Below, piece after piece: positions 16,801 through 24,199 of a stretch of 45,646 nucleotides of DNA. The notes under the pieces are model-generated. The model had not been told where the DNA came from. It did no database searches and saw only the letters and a program-made list of their open reading frames with translations. This DNA is from CAZPZZ01 sp964591245. GTDB taxonomy: Bacteria; Acidobacteriota; Vicinamibacteria; Vicinamibacterales; UBA8438. A program made the position numbers and the translations under genes. Within the stretch, counting starts at the first letter, position 1, and every line of letters begins with the position of its first letter. Location of the stretch: assembly GCA_964591245.1 (NCBI GenBank), contig CAZPZZ010000015.1, positions 1-45,646 of the forward strand. The letters are read 5' to 3'.

Positions 16801-17710
16801 TTTGCAGGTGACACTTGAAGAGGTGGCGGAGCAACTCGTGAAGCTTGAGCGCGAGGGGGAGATGGTCCTGGACTCCGCGCTGTTATCCACGACAGAAGCG
16901 AGTGAAGCGATTTCGACCGAGGGGGAGGTTTCGGAGGACCTCGAGGCTGTAGAGGACTCAACGGACACGGACGAGCAAGATTCCGGTAGTGCGTCTGGGC
17001 CAGATGTTGGAAGTGCGAGTGCTGTCGATGTTGCTCCGCGTCCGCTGTCTGAACTGGATAATGCCACGGTCGAACAGATGGTGAGCGCACTCAAGGGTAA
17101 GATCGACCGGCTTGGCCCCGTAAATATGATGGCGATCGAGGAATTCGATGATCTGGACGAGCGATACGAATTTCTCACCAGTCAACGTCAGGACCTAGTG
17201 GAATCGATCAGCGCGACAGGCGCTGCCATTGCGAGAATCAACAAGACGACACGGGAACGCTTTCGCGAAGCATTTGACGCGATCAATGCCCATTTTCAAG
17301 ACACGTTCGCAACCTTGTTTGGTGGTGGACGCGCGGGCCTTGAGCTACTCGACGAGACGGACCTTCTTGAGAGCGGGATCGATATCATCGCCCAGCCGCC
17401 AGGAAAGCGCCTCCAGAGTATTCAACTGCTGTCTGGTGGTGAGAAGGCGCTCTCGGCAATGGCGCTCATGTTTGCGATCTTTAAGTACAAGCCGAGTCCG
17501 TTCTGTATGTTGGACGAGATCGATGCACCTCTGGATGAGGCGAATATCGGCCGGTTTATAGAGATGCTGCGCGGGATGCAATCGGACACACAGTTTATTT
17601 TGGTGACGCATAATCGCAAGACCATGGAGATTGCTGATCGGCTCTACGGGGTGACGATGGAAGAGCCAGGTGTGTCGAAGCTTATTTCTGTTCAACTCGG
17701 TCACACCTAA
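13865..17710 (+). CDS. smc: Chromosome partition/condensation protein SMC
   Basis: A 1281-residue SMC ATPase that, with ScpA/ScpB, loads on and compacts chromosomal DNA. The N-terminal head has FKSFPERSDL and Walker A GPNGCGKS (31-38). Long coiled coils (about 190-530 and 715-1000) flank a hinge (about 555-710). The C-terminal head has signature LLSGGEKALSAMAL (near 1190) and Walker B with D-loop MLDEIDAPLDEAN (near 1215). It is some 90 residues longer than B. subtilis SMC. Much of the excess lies in about 35 residues inserted in the N-lobe (near 95-135) and an acidic Ser/Glu/Asp-rich stretch (about 1005-1065) just before the conserved LGPVNMMAIEE. GAGTGAGAAAG precedes the ATG. Confidence 0.96.
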   Translation: MRLQNLKISGFKSFPERSDLVFDDGVTAIVGPNGCGKSNVIDAITWVLGEQSAKSLRGERMEDVIFSGSDGRKPIGTAEVTLYLAQVNAAPGTVGAVDLGPEVVRSATSDEHGNGAVTPTDDADIDSLLPLITRDVEVGRRLYRSGESEYLIDGRVCRLRDIQDLLMDSGVGVKAYAVIEQGKIGQILGARPAERRQLLEEAAGVTKYKSRRRSAELKLDAAQQNLTRVDDIVYEVEKQRRALKRQAAKARRYRRLREELRRWETVGFGRRHQGLTEIIASAMSRLDEARERERLSAADVARVEGDRERHQIELAEAENAATRSRDTAHALELEVERRQQQITFESQQIETVGQTIQELEREVADLQAKREPARTELVAQEAEAERCGNERDEVGQSVEVKVQVLAEAQRGLDGLEGDVEAARSEVFAAINAATALRHAVEHAVAGQTRLGESLAKLDAEAADLVVERKALATTRDAAEAAERDTREAISRDQAVCAESETDLRVQREQRDSHASDLRERERQLASLSGRLTSLRDLEKSRADYSDAARLLLSQEEPGVNHLGSVADHLEVEPGRERAVEACLGDLLQYVVVPTRGDAENGLAFVRDHGVGRAGFLIAEEQPLVGTSDDPFPGLEPLINVVRVSGAGEAAVSAVLAGRWLAPDLETAARAAAETTAPIATPVGDVFRGMSLVDGGMQGEGLGILATKREVKELKVRIDSEQKEVEGLTAELAGRESAIRDQEHRFLELQGELQQHEKSMVGHELQRAAVIQDEERLARKEEVIGTERRTVEEEREAVAARRAEAEASIERLEREQTAADDRFTVAQRRVLDAREAIDTQGLDVAEAKAGHAALVERAAALESSALRLKLASQELDGRLERRSAGRERAETSREALISSVAEVTQQLDSGATELTVRREEVRTVDERVVTLRDQLEIQDREGQAVRTGLDEAREVVARLDIVRANAERDLSHLGELCRDALQVTLEEVAEQLVKLEREGEMVLDSALLSTTEASEAISTEGEVSEDLEAVEDSTDTDEQDSGSASGPDVGSASAVDVAPRPLSELDNATVEQMVSALKGKIDRLGPVNMMAIEEFDDLDERYEFLTSQRQDLVESISATGAAIARINKTTRERFREAFDAINAHFQDTFATLFGGGRAGLELLDETDLLESGIDIIAQPPGKRLQSIQLLSGGEKALSAMALMFAIFKYKPSPFCMLDEIDAPLDEANIGRFIEMLRGMQSDTQFILVTHNRKTMEIADRLYGVTMEEPGVSKLISVQLGHT

Positions 17711-17726
17711 CCGAACTCCCCAAAGC

Positions 17727-18845
17727 GTGAACGAAGGCAAGGCCACCCGGTATCACCGATTGCGCCGCCGCATGAGCGCACTCACGGTGGTCAGTAGTGC
17801 CGTTGGGCTGACGGCGCTCTTGATCTCCGGGGGGGCGGCGCATCTCGCCGCTGCGCTGACCGAGTTCTTGTCAGCCTCAGGTTTTCCGGGGGTGTGGCTG
17901 GCGTGGCCAGCGTACGCTGCCTGTGTGTGGGCGCTGTTGGAAGCGGTGTTGTTACCGATTCGTTTCTTCCAGGGCTTCGTGCTCGAGCGCCGGTATACGC
18001 AGTCCAGGATCCAGATCTTTCGGTGGGTGGGCAACCACGGGACCACGCTCGGGTTGAACGCACTCGTTGTGGTTGCGGTGACCTGCGTCTTCCGGGGGGC
18101 GCTAGCGGTGTGGCCAGAGCGTTGGTGGGTGCTCTGTGGTCTCGTGTTCGTAGCGGCCATGATTGGTCTGACCTACCTGGCTCCTGTCTACCTGATACCG
18201 AGTCTCTACCGGGTCAAGCCGGTTTCTCGCCCGTCACTCCGTGAGCAGCTTGGTTTGGTTGCGAGGCAGGCGGGTGTAACAGCTTTGCCCATCGAGGAGT
18301 ACGTCATCGGCAATTTCTCGCCGAAAGCGCGTGCGACGCTCGTCGGGCTGGGGCCGACTCGCCGCATCCTTGTATCGGACACGTTGCTGGCCGACTACTC
18401 AGATGACGAGATTGAAGTCGTGCTTGCACATGAGCTGGGCCATCATGTGCACTGTGACATATGGCAGTTGATGACCTATGAGCTGACGGTGGTGTTTCTC
18501 GCCTTATTGGCGGCAGACTGGTCCTCGGTTCATTTGGCGGGTTTGTTTGGAATCTCCGGTCTGGACGATCTGGCGGCACTCCCGCTTCTGGCGCTCGTGG
18601 TCGGAGGGGTCACCATGTCCGTCGCTCCGCTCGGACACGCGCTCTCACGCTACCAGGAACGACGGGCCGACATGTTTGCCCTTGAGACCACCGGCAAACG
18701 GAGTGCGCTTATCTCTAGTCTGCGTCGCCTGGGAGAGCAAAACCTGGCAGAGGAACGGCCATCCCGGTTGGTGGAGTTGTTGTACTGCTCACATCCACCT
18801 CTGCATCGGCGTTTGGCCTACGCTCGTCTTCCGACGGGTAGGTAG
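17727..18845 (+). CDS. M48 family membrane zinc endopeptidase (Ste24-like)
   Basis: A 372-residue integral membrane protease. Hydrophobic segments lie at about 18-38, 50-75, 100-125 and 130-155, then a cytoplasmic catalytic domain with the zinc motif HELGHH (His235, Glu236, His239) and the third-ligand region YQERRADMFAL (Glu near 311). This order matches Ste24/CAAX-protease-type M48 enzymes, which in bacteria act in membrane protein quality control. The GTG at 17727, 16 bases after smc, gives a full first helix; an ATG at 17772 is the alternative. It is likely cotranscribed with smc. Its stop codon directly abuts the stop of the convergent pnp gene, with no space for a terminator. Confidence 0.85.
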   Translation: MNEGKATRYHRLRRRMSALTVVSSAVGLTALLISGGAAHLAAALTEFLSASGFPGVWLAWPAYAACVWALLEAVLLPIRFFQGFVLERRYTQSRIQIFRWVGNHGTTLGLNALVVVAVTCVFRGALAVWPERWWVLCGLVFVAAMIGLTYLAPVYLIPSLYRVKPVSRPSLREQLGLVARQAGVTALPIEEYVIGNFSPKARATLVGLGPTRRILVSDTLLADYSDDEIEVVLAHELGHHVHCDIWQLMTYELTVVFLALLAADWSSVHLAGLFGISGLDDLAALPLLALVVGGVTMSVAPLGHALSRYQERRADMFALETTGKRSALISSLRRLGEQNLAEERPSRLVELLYCSHPPLHRRLAYARLPTGR

Positions 18846-20981
18846 CTAGGACTTCGTCGGTTGTCCTTCAGTCTGATTGGCAGAGTCCTGATTGGGTCCC
18901 GGTTTTTCCAGCAATGCTTTACGGCTGAGTCGAATCTTGCCAGATGGATCGACATTGATCACCTTAACCAGGACCTGTTCACCCTCCTGTAGTTCATCCC
19001 GCACGTCCTTGACACGGTAGTGTGCGATCTCTGAAACATGGAGGAGTCCGTCAACGCCAGGGAGTACCTCGACAAATGCTCCGAAATCAGTGATGCGCTG
19101 CACAGTGCCCAGATACGACTTGTTCAGCTCTGGGGTTGCCGTCAGTTCTTCGATGATTGAAAGAGCTTTCTGAGCCGAGGCATCGTCGCTTGACGCAACG
19201 TTGATTCGTCCGTCGTCTTCGACGTCGATCTTTACTCCAGTGCGCTCGATGATGCTGCGAATCATCTTTCCGCCCGGACCGATCACGTCACGAATCTTGT
19301 CTACCGGAATCTGGATGCTCACGATCCGGGGTGCATAGGAGGAGATGTTTGAGCGGGGATCCTCTAGCGTGGCGGCCATGCGTTCCAGGATATGCAGGCG
19401 ACCAGTGCGAGCTTGTTCTAGCGCCTGGCGCATAATGTCAGTAGTGATCCCACTGACCTTGATGTCCATCTGTAACGCCGTAATTCCCGTGCTAGTACCC
19501 GCCACCTTGAAATCCATGTCGCCATAGTGATCTTCGGCGCCAGCGATGTCACTGAGTACTGCATGTCGACCGGTTGCCTCGTCCATGATCAAGCCCATCG
19601 CCACGCCGGCCACAGGGGCCTTGAGCGGCACACCGGCGTCCATCATGGAGAGCGTCCCTCCGCAGACCGAGGCCATGGATGACGATCCGTTTGACTCAAG
19701 AATATCTGAGACGACGCGGACCGTGTAGGGGAAGGTTTCCTCGCTGGGAATAACCGGTAGCAAGCTCCGTTCTGCAAGGTTCCCATGACCAATCTCGCGA
19801 CGACCTGGCCCTCGCAAAAACTTGACCTCGCCGACGGAGAAGGGTGGGAAGTTATAGTGCAGCATGAAGCGGCGGAAGATCTCGCCGTCGACCATCTCGA
19901 TCTTCTGCTTGTCATCGGCCGTGCCGAGAGTGGCTGTTACGAGTGCTTGCGTCTCTCCTCGGGTGAAGACGGCGGAGCCGTGAGCGCGTGGTAGTAGGCC
20001 CACGTCCCCTGAAATTGGTCTGATTTCGTCGAATGCTCTTCCGTCGAGGCGGTGCCCCTTTTCCAGCACTTCGTCCCGGAGTATCTTCTCTTTGAGGCTC
20101 TTGAAGACTGTTTTGCTGTCGGCTCGGCGTTGCGATTCATCTTCGGGGAGTGTCGTGAGGTATTCTTCGAGGACACGATCGACGGCCGTATAATTCTCAA
20201 TCTTGTCGCGGATTCGCATCGCCTCGGCGAGAGGTGTTGAAAGCTGCTCCTCTACCTCTCGAGCGACAGTTGCGTCAGGCACCGAGGCCTCGATCGTCAA
20301 CTTCGTTTTACCCGCCTTCGCCGCGAGTTCGTCGATTCCTGCGATGATCTGGCGGATTGCGTCATGTCCCGCGTTCAAGGCGCCAAGCATCTCCTCTTCG
20401 GATACCTCCTGGGCGCCTGCTTCCACCATCACCAAGGCTTCTTTGCTCCCTGCCACAACCAGGTCCAGGCGTCCGCCGCGTCGTTGCTCGTAGGTCGGAT
20501 TAATTACGAACTCGCCATCGAGGAGACCTACGCGAACCGCTGCGATTGTGCTGGCGAACGGGATCTCGGAGAGGCTCAGAGCAGCGGACGCACCGGTGAG
20601 TGCTAGGACGTCTGAATCGTTCTCGGTATCCGCTGAAATGACGAAGGCGACCACCTGTGTTTCCCGTCGCCAGCCTTCTGGGAACAGCGGACGAATGGGG
20701 CGGTCAATGAGGCGGCTGGTCAAGACCTCTTTTTCAGGGGGTTTTCCTTCGCGTTTAAAGAAACCACCAGGAATTCGCCCCGAAGCGTAGGTGTTCTCCC
20801 GATAGTCGACGGTTAGCGGCAGAAAATCGATGCCTTCCCGCTCCTGGGGGGAATAACACGCGGTGACAAGCACCATCGTGTCACCGTACCTCACGATAAC
20901 TGAGCCGTTGGCTTGCTTGGCCAGCTTGCCCGTTTCGAGACTGAGTGGCTTGCCGCCAACGATCACTTCACCTGTATTCAT
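18846..20981 (-). CDS. pnp: Polyribonucleotide nucleotidyltransferase (PNPase)
   Basis: A 711-residue phosphorolytic 3'-5' exoribonuclease of the RNA degradosome. Two RNase PH-like domains are visible; the second has the active-site region SDIAGAEDHYGDMDFKVAG with its conserved aspartates. A KH domain (IGPGGKMIRSIIERTG, near 560-600) and an S1 domain (TDFGAFVEVLPGVDGLLHVSEI, near 625-690) follow. The length is that of the family. GGAG lies 8 bases before the ATG. It is the last gene of the rimP-to-pnp cluster and follows rpsO, as in many bacteria. A stable hairpin stands in its leader, where PNPase often controls its own mRNA. Confidence 0.97.
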   Translation of the reverse strand: MNTGEVIVGGKPLSLETGKLAKQANGSVIVRYGDTMVLVTACYSPQEREGIDFLPLTVDYRENTYASGRIPGGFFKREGKPPEKEVLTSRLIDRPIRPLFPEGWRRETQVVAFVISADTENDSDVLALTGASAALSLSEIPFASTIAAVRVGLLDGEFVINPTYEQRRGGRLDLVVAGSKEALVMVEAGAQEVSEEEMLGALNAGHDAIRQIIAGIDELAAKAGKTKLTIEASVPDATVAREVEEQLSTPLAEAMRIRDKIENYTAVDRVLEEYLTTLPEDESQRRADSKTVFKSLKEKILRDEVLEKGHRLDGRAFDEIRPISGDVGLLPRAHGSAVFTRGETQALVTATLGTADDKQKIEMVDGEIFRRFMLHYNFPPFSVGEVKFLRGPGRREIGHGNLAERSLLPVIPSEETFPYTVRVVSDILESNGSSSMASVCGGTLSMMDAGVPLKAPVAGVAMGLIMDEATGRHAVLSDIAGAEDHYGDMDFKVAGTSTGITALQMDIKVSGITTDIMRQALEQARTGRLHILERMAATLEDPRSNISSYAPRIVSIQIPVDKIRDVIGPGGKMIRSIIERTGVKIDVEDDGRINVASSDDASAQKALSIIEELTATPELNKSYLGTVQRITDFGAFVEVLPGVDGLLHVSEIAHYRVKDVRDELQEGEQVLVKVINVDPSGKIRLSRKALLEKPGPNQDSANQTEGQPTKS

Positions 20982-21018
20982 AGGTTGTTCTCCAGAACGA
21001 CCCGAACGGCGTGTTTTC

Positions 21019-21051
21019 CGCCAGAGTGGCTCATGGATTCTATCTCTGGCG
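21019..21051 (-). promoter_or_regulatory. Hairpin in the rpsO-pnp intergenic leader
   Basis: CGCCAGAG and CTCTGGCG form a perfect 8-bp stem around a 17-base loop, about 40 bases before the pnp ATG. No U-tract follows, so it is not an intrinsic terminator. In E. coli the pnp leader has an RNase III-cut stem used in autoregulation; an analogous role here is inference. Confidence 0.45.
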
Positions 21052-21116
21052 TGGCGCCCAGCGATCGGACGCGACGGGGAAGGAAAAGAAACAGGAACGA
21101 GGTCGGGATCTATGAC

Positions 21117-21386
21117 CTACTTTCGTAGCCCCAACCGACGAATTAGATCGGCGTATCGCTCCGAATCCTTGTCTTTGAGGTAGTCAAGGAGTCTTCGGCG
21201 TTGCCCCACAAGCTTCAGCAAGCCGCGACGCGAATGATGGTCTTTGGCGTGCACCTTGAAGTGCTCAGTCAGATAACTGATCCGCTCACTGAGCAGGGCG
21301 ACCTGAACTTCCGGTGAGCCGGTGTCCGACTGATGTACCTGATAGGAACCGATGAGTTCGGTCTTCTGATCCTTGTGCAACGCCAC
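21117..21386 (-). CDS. rpsO: 30S ribosomal protein S15
   Basis: An 89-residue protein of the usual length. It shows the family's DTGSPEVQVALLSERI, LTEHFKVHAKDHHSRRGLL and VGQRRRLLDYLK. S15 binds 16S rRNA early in small-subunit assembly and makes an intersubunit bridge. The start is a GTG with a G-rich stretch upstream. A promoter candidate lies between truB and this gene, so rpsO-pnp may be transcribed separately from the upstream superoperon. Confidence 0.97.
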   Translation of the reverse strand: MALHKDQKTELIGSYQVHQSDTGSPEVQVALLSERISYLTEHFKVHAKDHHSRRGLLKLVGQRRRLLDYLKDKDSERYADLIRRLGLRK

Positions 21387-21503
21387 CGCTTATCGCCCCC
21401 ACGAAACGTCAAGACACGACCGGTACGAGAAGGTCGAGCAGTCGATGGTCAAGAGTTCGATCATCATCCCCAGCTATCATTTCTTATCTTACGCAACCGA
21501 GCA

Positions 21504-21532
21504 ATAGTACACTAGCTGCCTTAATTCCGCAA
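21504..21532 (-). promoter_or_regulatory. Candidate promoter of rpsO-pnp
   Basis: On the minus strand TTGCGG (21527-21532) and TACTAT (21504-21509) are 17 bases apart, in the 178-base space after truB. Matches are three and four of six positions. Confidence 0.4.
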
Positions 21533-21564
21533 ATACGTGCCGCTTCAGGCGACACAGCTGCCGT

Positions 21565-22533
21565 TCATGGCCGTGCCGTAGGCAACACGATCTTGGGGTA
21601 AAACGTCCCGTCTCCACTTTGCTCACTGATGGCAAGTAGGGAACCCGTTTCGTCCAGGAGACGTACTAGCGGCCGGGTCGTAGATTCAGCTAGCCGAGGC
21701 GTCTCACTTCTCTTGATTGTATCGAGTGAGAGGATGTCTGTCGCGCGAACAAAGTTGCCATGGCGCACTCGCTCGGCGTTCTGTCGGCTGACGACAGCGG
21801 CTGGAATCCTGGGAAGTAGTTGCTCAGGGGGAATGATGAATTTCTCTACATTTGCGACATTCCCGACAATCTGGGCCAAGGGAATGGCTTGAGCGAGTCC
21901 AAATTCTCCGTGTCGTTCTCGACGCAGAGTTTCGAGACACCCACCGCATCCAAGCGTGGCGCCGAGATCGCGAGCTAGGGACCGGACATAAAAGCCGCTT
22001 GAAGCGGCTACTCGACATCTCACGGAGTTTCCCTTGATAGAGAGCAATGCGAGGGAGTCCACCGTAACGGTGACCGCAGAGAGCTTCACTGGACGTTTCT
22101 TGCGAACCAGTTCGTAGGCTCGGACTCCGCCGATCTTTTTTGCCGACACATTTGGCGGCTTCTGCGGATAGGTCCCTTCGAACTTGGTAACGGTTTCCAC
22201 GATGGCGTTTCTTGACGGGAGTTTGTCTGTGGCTGGTGTTTCTTGAGGCAGCACGGTGCCGGTGACATCGCAGGTGTCGGTAGAGAAGCCCAATCTGATC
22301 ACGGCGTCGTATTGTTTTGTCGCGCCTGCGTAGAGTGGTGCTAAGCGAGTAGCTTTGCCGACCACGAGCGGCAGCACCCCAGTTGCCAATGGATCGAGCG
22401 TGCCGAGGTGTCCCACGCGTTTTATGCCTAACGCGCGCCGTACGCTAGCTACGACATCATGTGATGTGAGTCCAGCGGGTTTGTCCACGACGAGGACACC
22501 ACTGGTGGACGATGGCAATGCTGGTCCAGTCAC
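21565..22533 (-). CDS. truB: tRNA pseudouridine(55) synthase
   Basis: A 322-residue enzyme that makes pseudouridine 55 in the T-loop of tRNAs. The N-terminal GVLVVDKPAGLTSHDVV and the catalytic motif GHLGTLDPLATGVLPL (Asp47) are diagnostic, and GFYVRSLARDLG marks the later part of the fold. The start is a GTG that overlaps the nrnA stop as GTGA, a coupled junction. A C-terminal extension of about 40 residues resembles a degenerate PUA region. Confidence 0.95.
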   Translation of the reverse strand: MTGPALPSSTSGVLVVDKPAGLTSHDVVASVRRALGIKRVGHLGTLDPLATGVLPLVVGKATRLAPLYAGATKQYDAVIRLGFSTDTCDVTGTVLPQETPATDKLPSRNAIVETVTKFEGTYPQKPPNVSAKKIGGVRAYELVRKKRPVKLSAVTVTVDSLALLSIKGNSVRCRVAASSGFYVRSLARDLGATLGCGGCLETLRRERHGEFGLAQAIPLAQIVGNVANVEKFIIPPEQLLPRIPAAVVSRQNAERVRHGNFVRATDILSLDTIKRSETPRLAESTTRPLVRLLDETGSLLAISEQSGDGTFYPKIVLPTARP

Positions 22534-23519
22534 GCTCTATCGTCTGGAAGAGTCGCCGCGACGCTAGCGACGAGCTGTTGTCGAGCGTTAGATGCGGGAT
22601 CTTCGATAGTCAAACCTGCGGCGTTTCGATGACCTCCTCCGCCGAAGGAAGTCGCGACCTGTCGTACGTCGATATTATCCTTTGAGCGCAAACTGACCCG
22701 CAGACCGTTCTCTGTGTGCCGCAAGAATATGACGGCCTTGACGTCACGTGCAGCCAAGGGGAGGTTGGCAACCCCTTCCAGGTCGTTGGCATCGCACCCG
22801 GTCTCGTCCAGAATGCTTTCGTCGAGTGAGAGGACGGCAATGCGGCCGTCGTGCTCGAGCACCATCCGGTCCAGGAGCCGCCCCGTAATCCGTAAGTGTC
22901 CCATCGTCCCGTTGTTGTAGACCGTCGCAGCCAGTTGCGCCGGATTTACTCCGGTCGCGGCAATTCGACGACAGATGTCGAACGTACGAGCCGTGATGTT
23001 GGCGTGACGGAATGACCCGGTATCTGTGAGGATAGCGACATATGCGTTAGTGGCCATCTCCGGCGTCAGTGTGATGCCGAGTGCCTCTATCAGCTCGACC
23101 ACAAGTTCGGCGCAGGCGCAAGCCGATTCGTCAATCCAGTTGACCACTCCATATCGAGAATTTCCCAGATGATGGTCAATGTTAAGGACTGTACCGGACT
23201 CGAGTCCCGTCACGCCTGTACGGCCAAGCTCGCTGCACTCGAGCACGACCACTTGGCCTGGCCACGGGGTAATTGACGACGTCACCTCAATGCTCGAGAG
23301 ATGTGGGAGAAATGCATAGAGAGGGGGGGCGGGATCGCTGTTGACGATACGTACCTGCTTGCCGAGCTGCGTTAACGCTTCGCCCAATGCCAGTTGGGAT
23401 CCGAGTGAATCCCCATCTGGGCGCGCATGGGAAGTCAGAAGCACGCTTGGCGCGGCTCGGAGCAACTCACAAATACGGCTGAGCTCATGAGGTAATGTTG
23501 TCTTCGGGGTCGGAGGCAT
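22530..23519 (-). CDS. nrnA: DHH-family bifunctional oligoribonuclease / PAP phosphatase (NrnA-like)
   Basis: A 329-residue DHH/DHHA1 phosphoesterase. The manganese site is seen as TSHARPDGDSLGS (His31, Asp35, Asp37), then NIDHHLGNSRYG and, in the DHHA1 domain, SFGGGGHRNAAG. Relatives degrade nanoRNA and 3'-phosphoadenosine 5'-phosphate. Position between rbfA and truB is conserved in many bacteria. I chose the ATG at 23519, with AGGAG ten bases upstream; it overlaps the end of rbfA by 35 bases. Confidence 0.9.
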   Translation of the reverse strand: MPPTPKTTLPHELSRICELLRAAPSVLLTSHARPDGDSLGSQLALGEALTQLGKQVRIVNSDPAPPLYAFLPHLSSIEVTSSITPWPGQVVVLECSELGRTGVTGLESGTVLNIDHHLGNSRYGVVNWIDESACACAELVVELIEALGITLTPEMATNAYVAILTDTGSFRHANITARTFDICRRIAATGVNPAQLAATVYNNGTMGHLRITGRLLDRMVLEHDGRIAVLSLDESILDETGCDANDLEGVANLPLAARDVKAVIFLRHTENGLRVSLRSKDNIDVRQVATSFGGGGHRNAAGLTIEDPASNARQQLVASVAATLPDDRA

Positions 23520-23889
23520 CGGTGTCGGACTCCTGGGCGGTGGGCGTCGTGTTGAGTCCCAAGTCTTCGAGTACCTGCGCGATCCGTTCTTCGCGCTCGG
23601 CCGATTCGTCATATACGAAGGTCAGTTCCGGCACGAATCGTACACTCAATCGCCGACCTAGTTGACCGCGGAGAAACGCGCCTGCGCGTCGCAAGCCTTT
23701 GTTGACTTGCCGCCTGTTCGACGTGTCTCCAAGGGTCGTAAAGTACACCCGGGCATGCTGTAAATCGCGCGTCATCCGTACGTGGGTCACAGTGACCAGG
23801 CTTAGGGCTGGGTCGCGCACGGAGCGTTGGAGCAGAAGGCTCAGCTCGGCCCGTATTTGTTCTCCCAGGCGCTCAGCTCGAACGTTCAT
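23485..23889 (-). CDS. rbfA: 30S ribosome-binding factor
   Basis: A 134-residue protein that binds immature 30S subunits and aids 16S rRNA 5'-end maturation. The family pattern is visible: MNVRAERLGEQIRAELSLLL, RDPALSLVTVTHVRMTRDL with ARVYFTTLG, and LRGQLGRRLSVRFVPELTFVYDES. A short acidic tail rich in Asp, Thr and Ser follows the domain. The ATG at 23889 overlaps the stop of the YlxP-like gene as ATGA and has GGGAG upstream. Confidence 0.93.
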   Translation of the reverse strand: MNVRAERLGEQIRAELSLLLQRSVRDPALSLVTVTHVRMTRDLQHARVYFTTLGDTSNRRQVNKGLRRAGAFLRGQLGRRLSVRFVPELTFVYDESAEREERIAQVLEDLGLNTTPTAQESDTDASDPEDNITS

Positions 23890-24173
23890 GTGAGCCACTC
23901 CCGATCGCTTCTAAGGAGGAGTCCGGGTTCGAGCCGGTCCACCTCGGCGACGACGGTGTCGAATGTGCGTTCGGCGATGTCTTGATCAACACCGACAGTG
24001 ACGACCGCGAGTTCGGCGCGCTGGCGCAGTTCGTGATGAGCCACCTCGGCGATGGCAATATTTTGACGTTTCAAGCGGTCTTTTAGTCGTCGGAGAACGG
24101 CGCGCTTGTCCTTGAGCGAACGTGCCCCAGCTAGATACAACTCAAGGGAAAGTAGTCCGATGGTGGTGGACAC
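23886..24173 (-). CDS. DUF503 / YlxP-like protein
   Basis: A 95-residue protein with the DUF503 pattern: GLLSLELYLAGARSLKDKRAVLRRLKDRLK, then AIAEVAHHELRQRAELAVVTVG. These small ferredoxin-like proteins occur between infB and rbfA in many bacteria; a role in ribosome assembly or initiation is suspected. I used the GTG at 24173, since similarity begins right after it. The longer open frame would overlap the end of infB. Confidence 0.85.
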   Translation of the reverse strand: MSTTIGLLSLELYLAGARSLKDKRAVLRRLKDRLKRQNIAIAEVAHHELRQRAELAVVTVGVDQDIAERTFDTVVAEVDRLEPGLLLRSDREWLT

Positions 24174-24199
24174 GGGCAGACCGGAATGAGGTCGTACGA

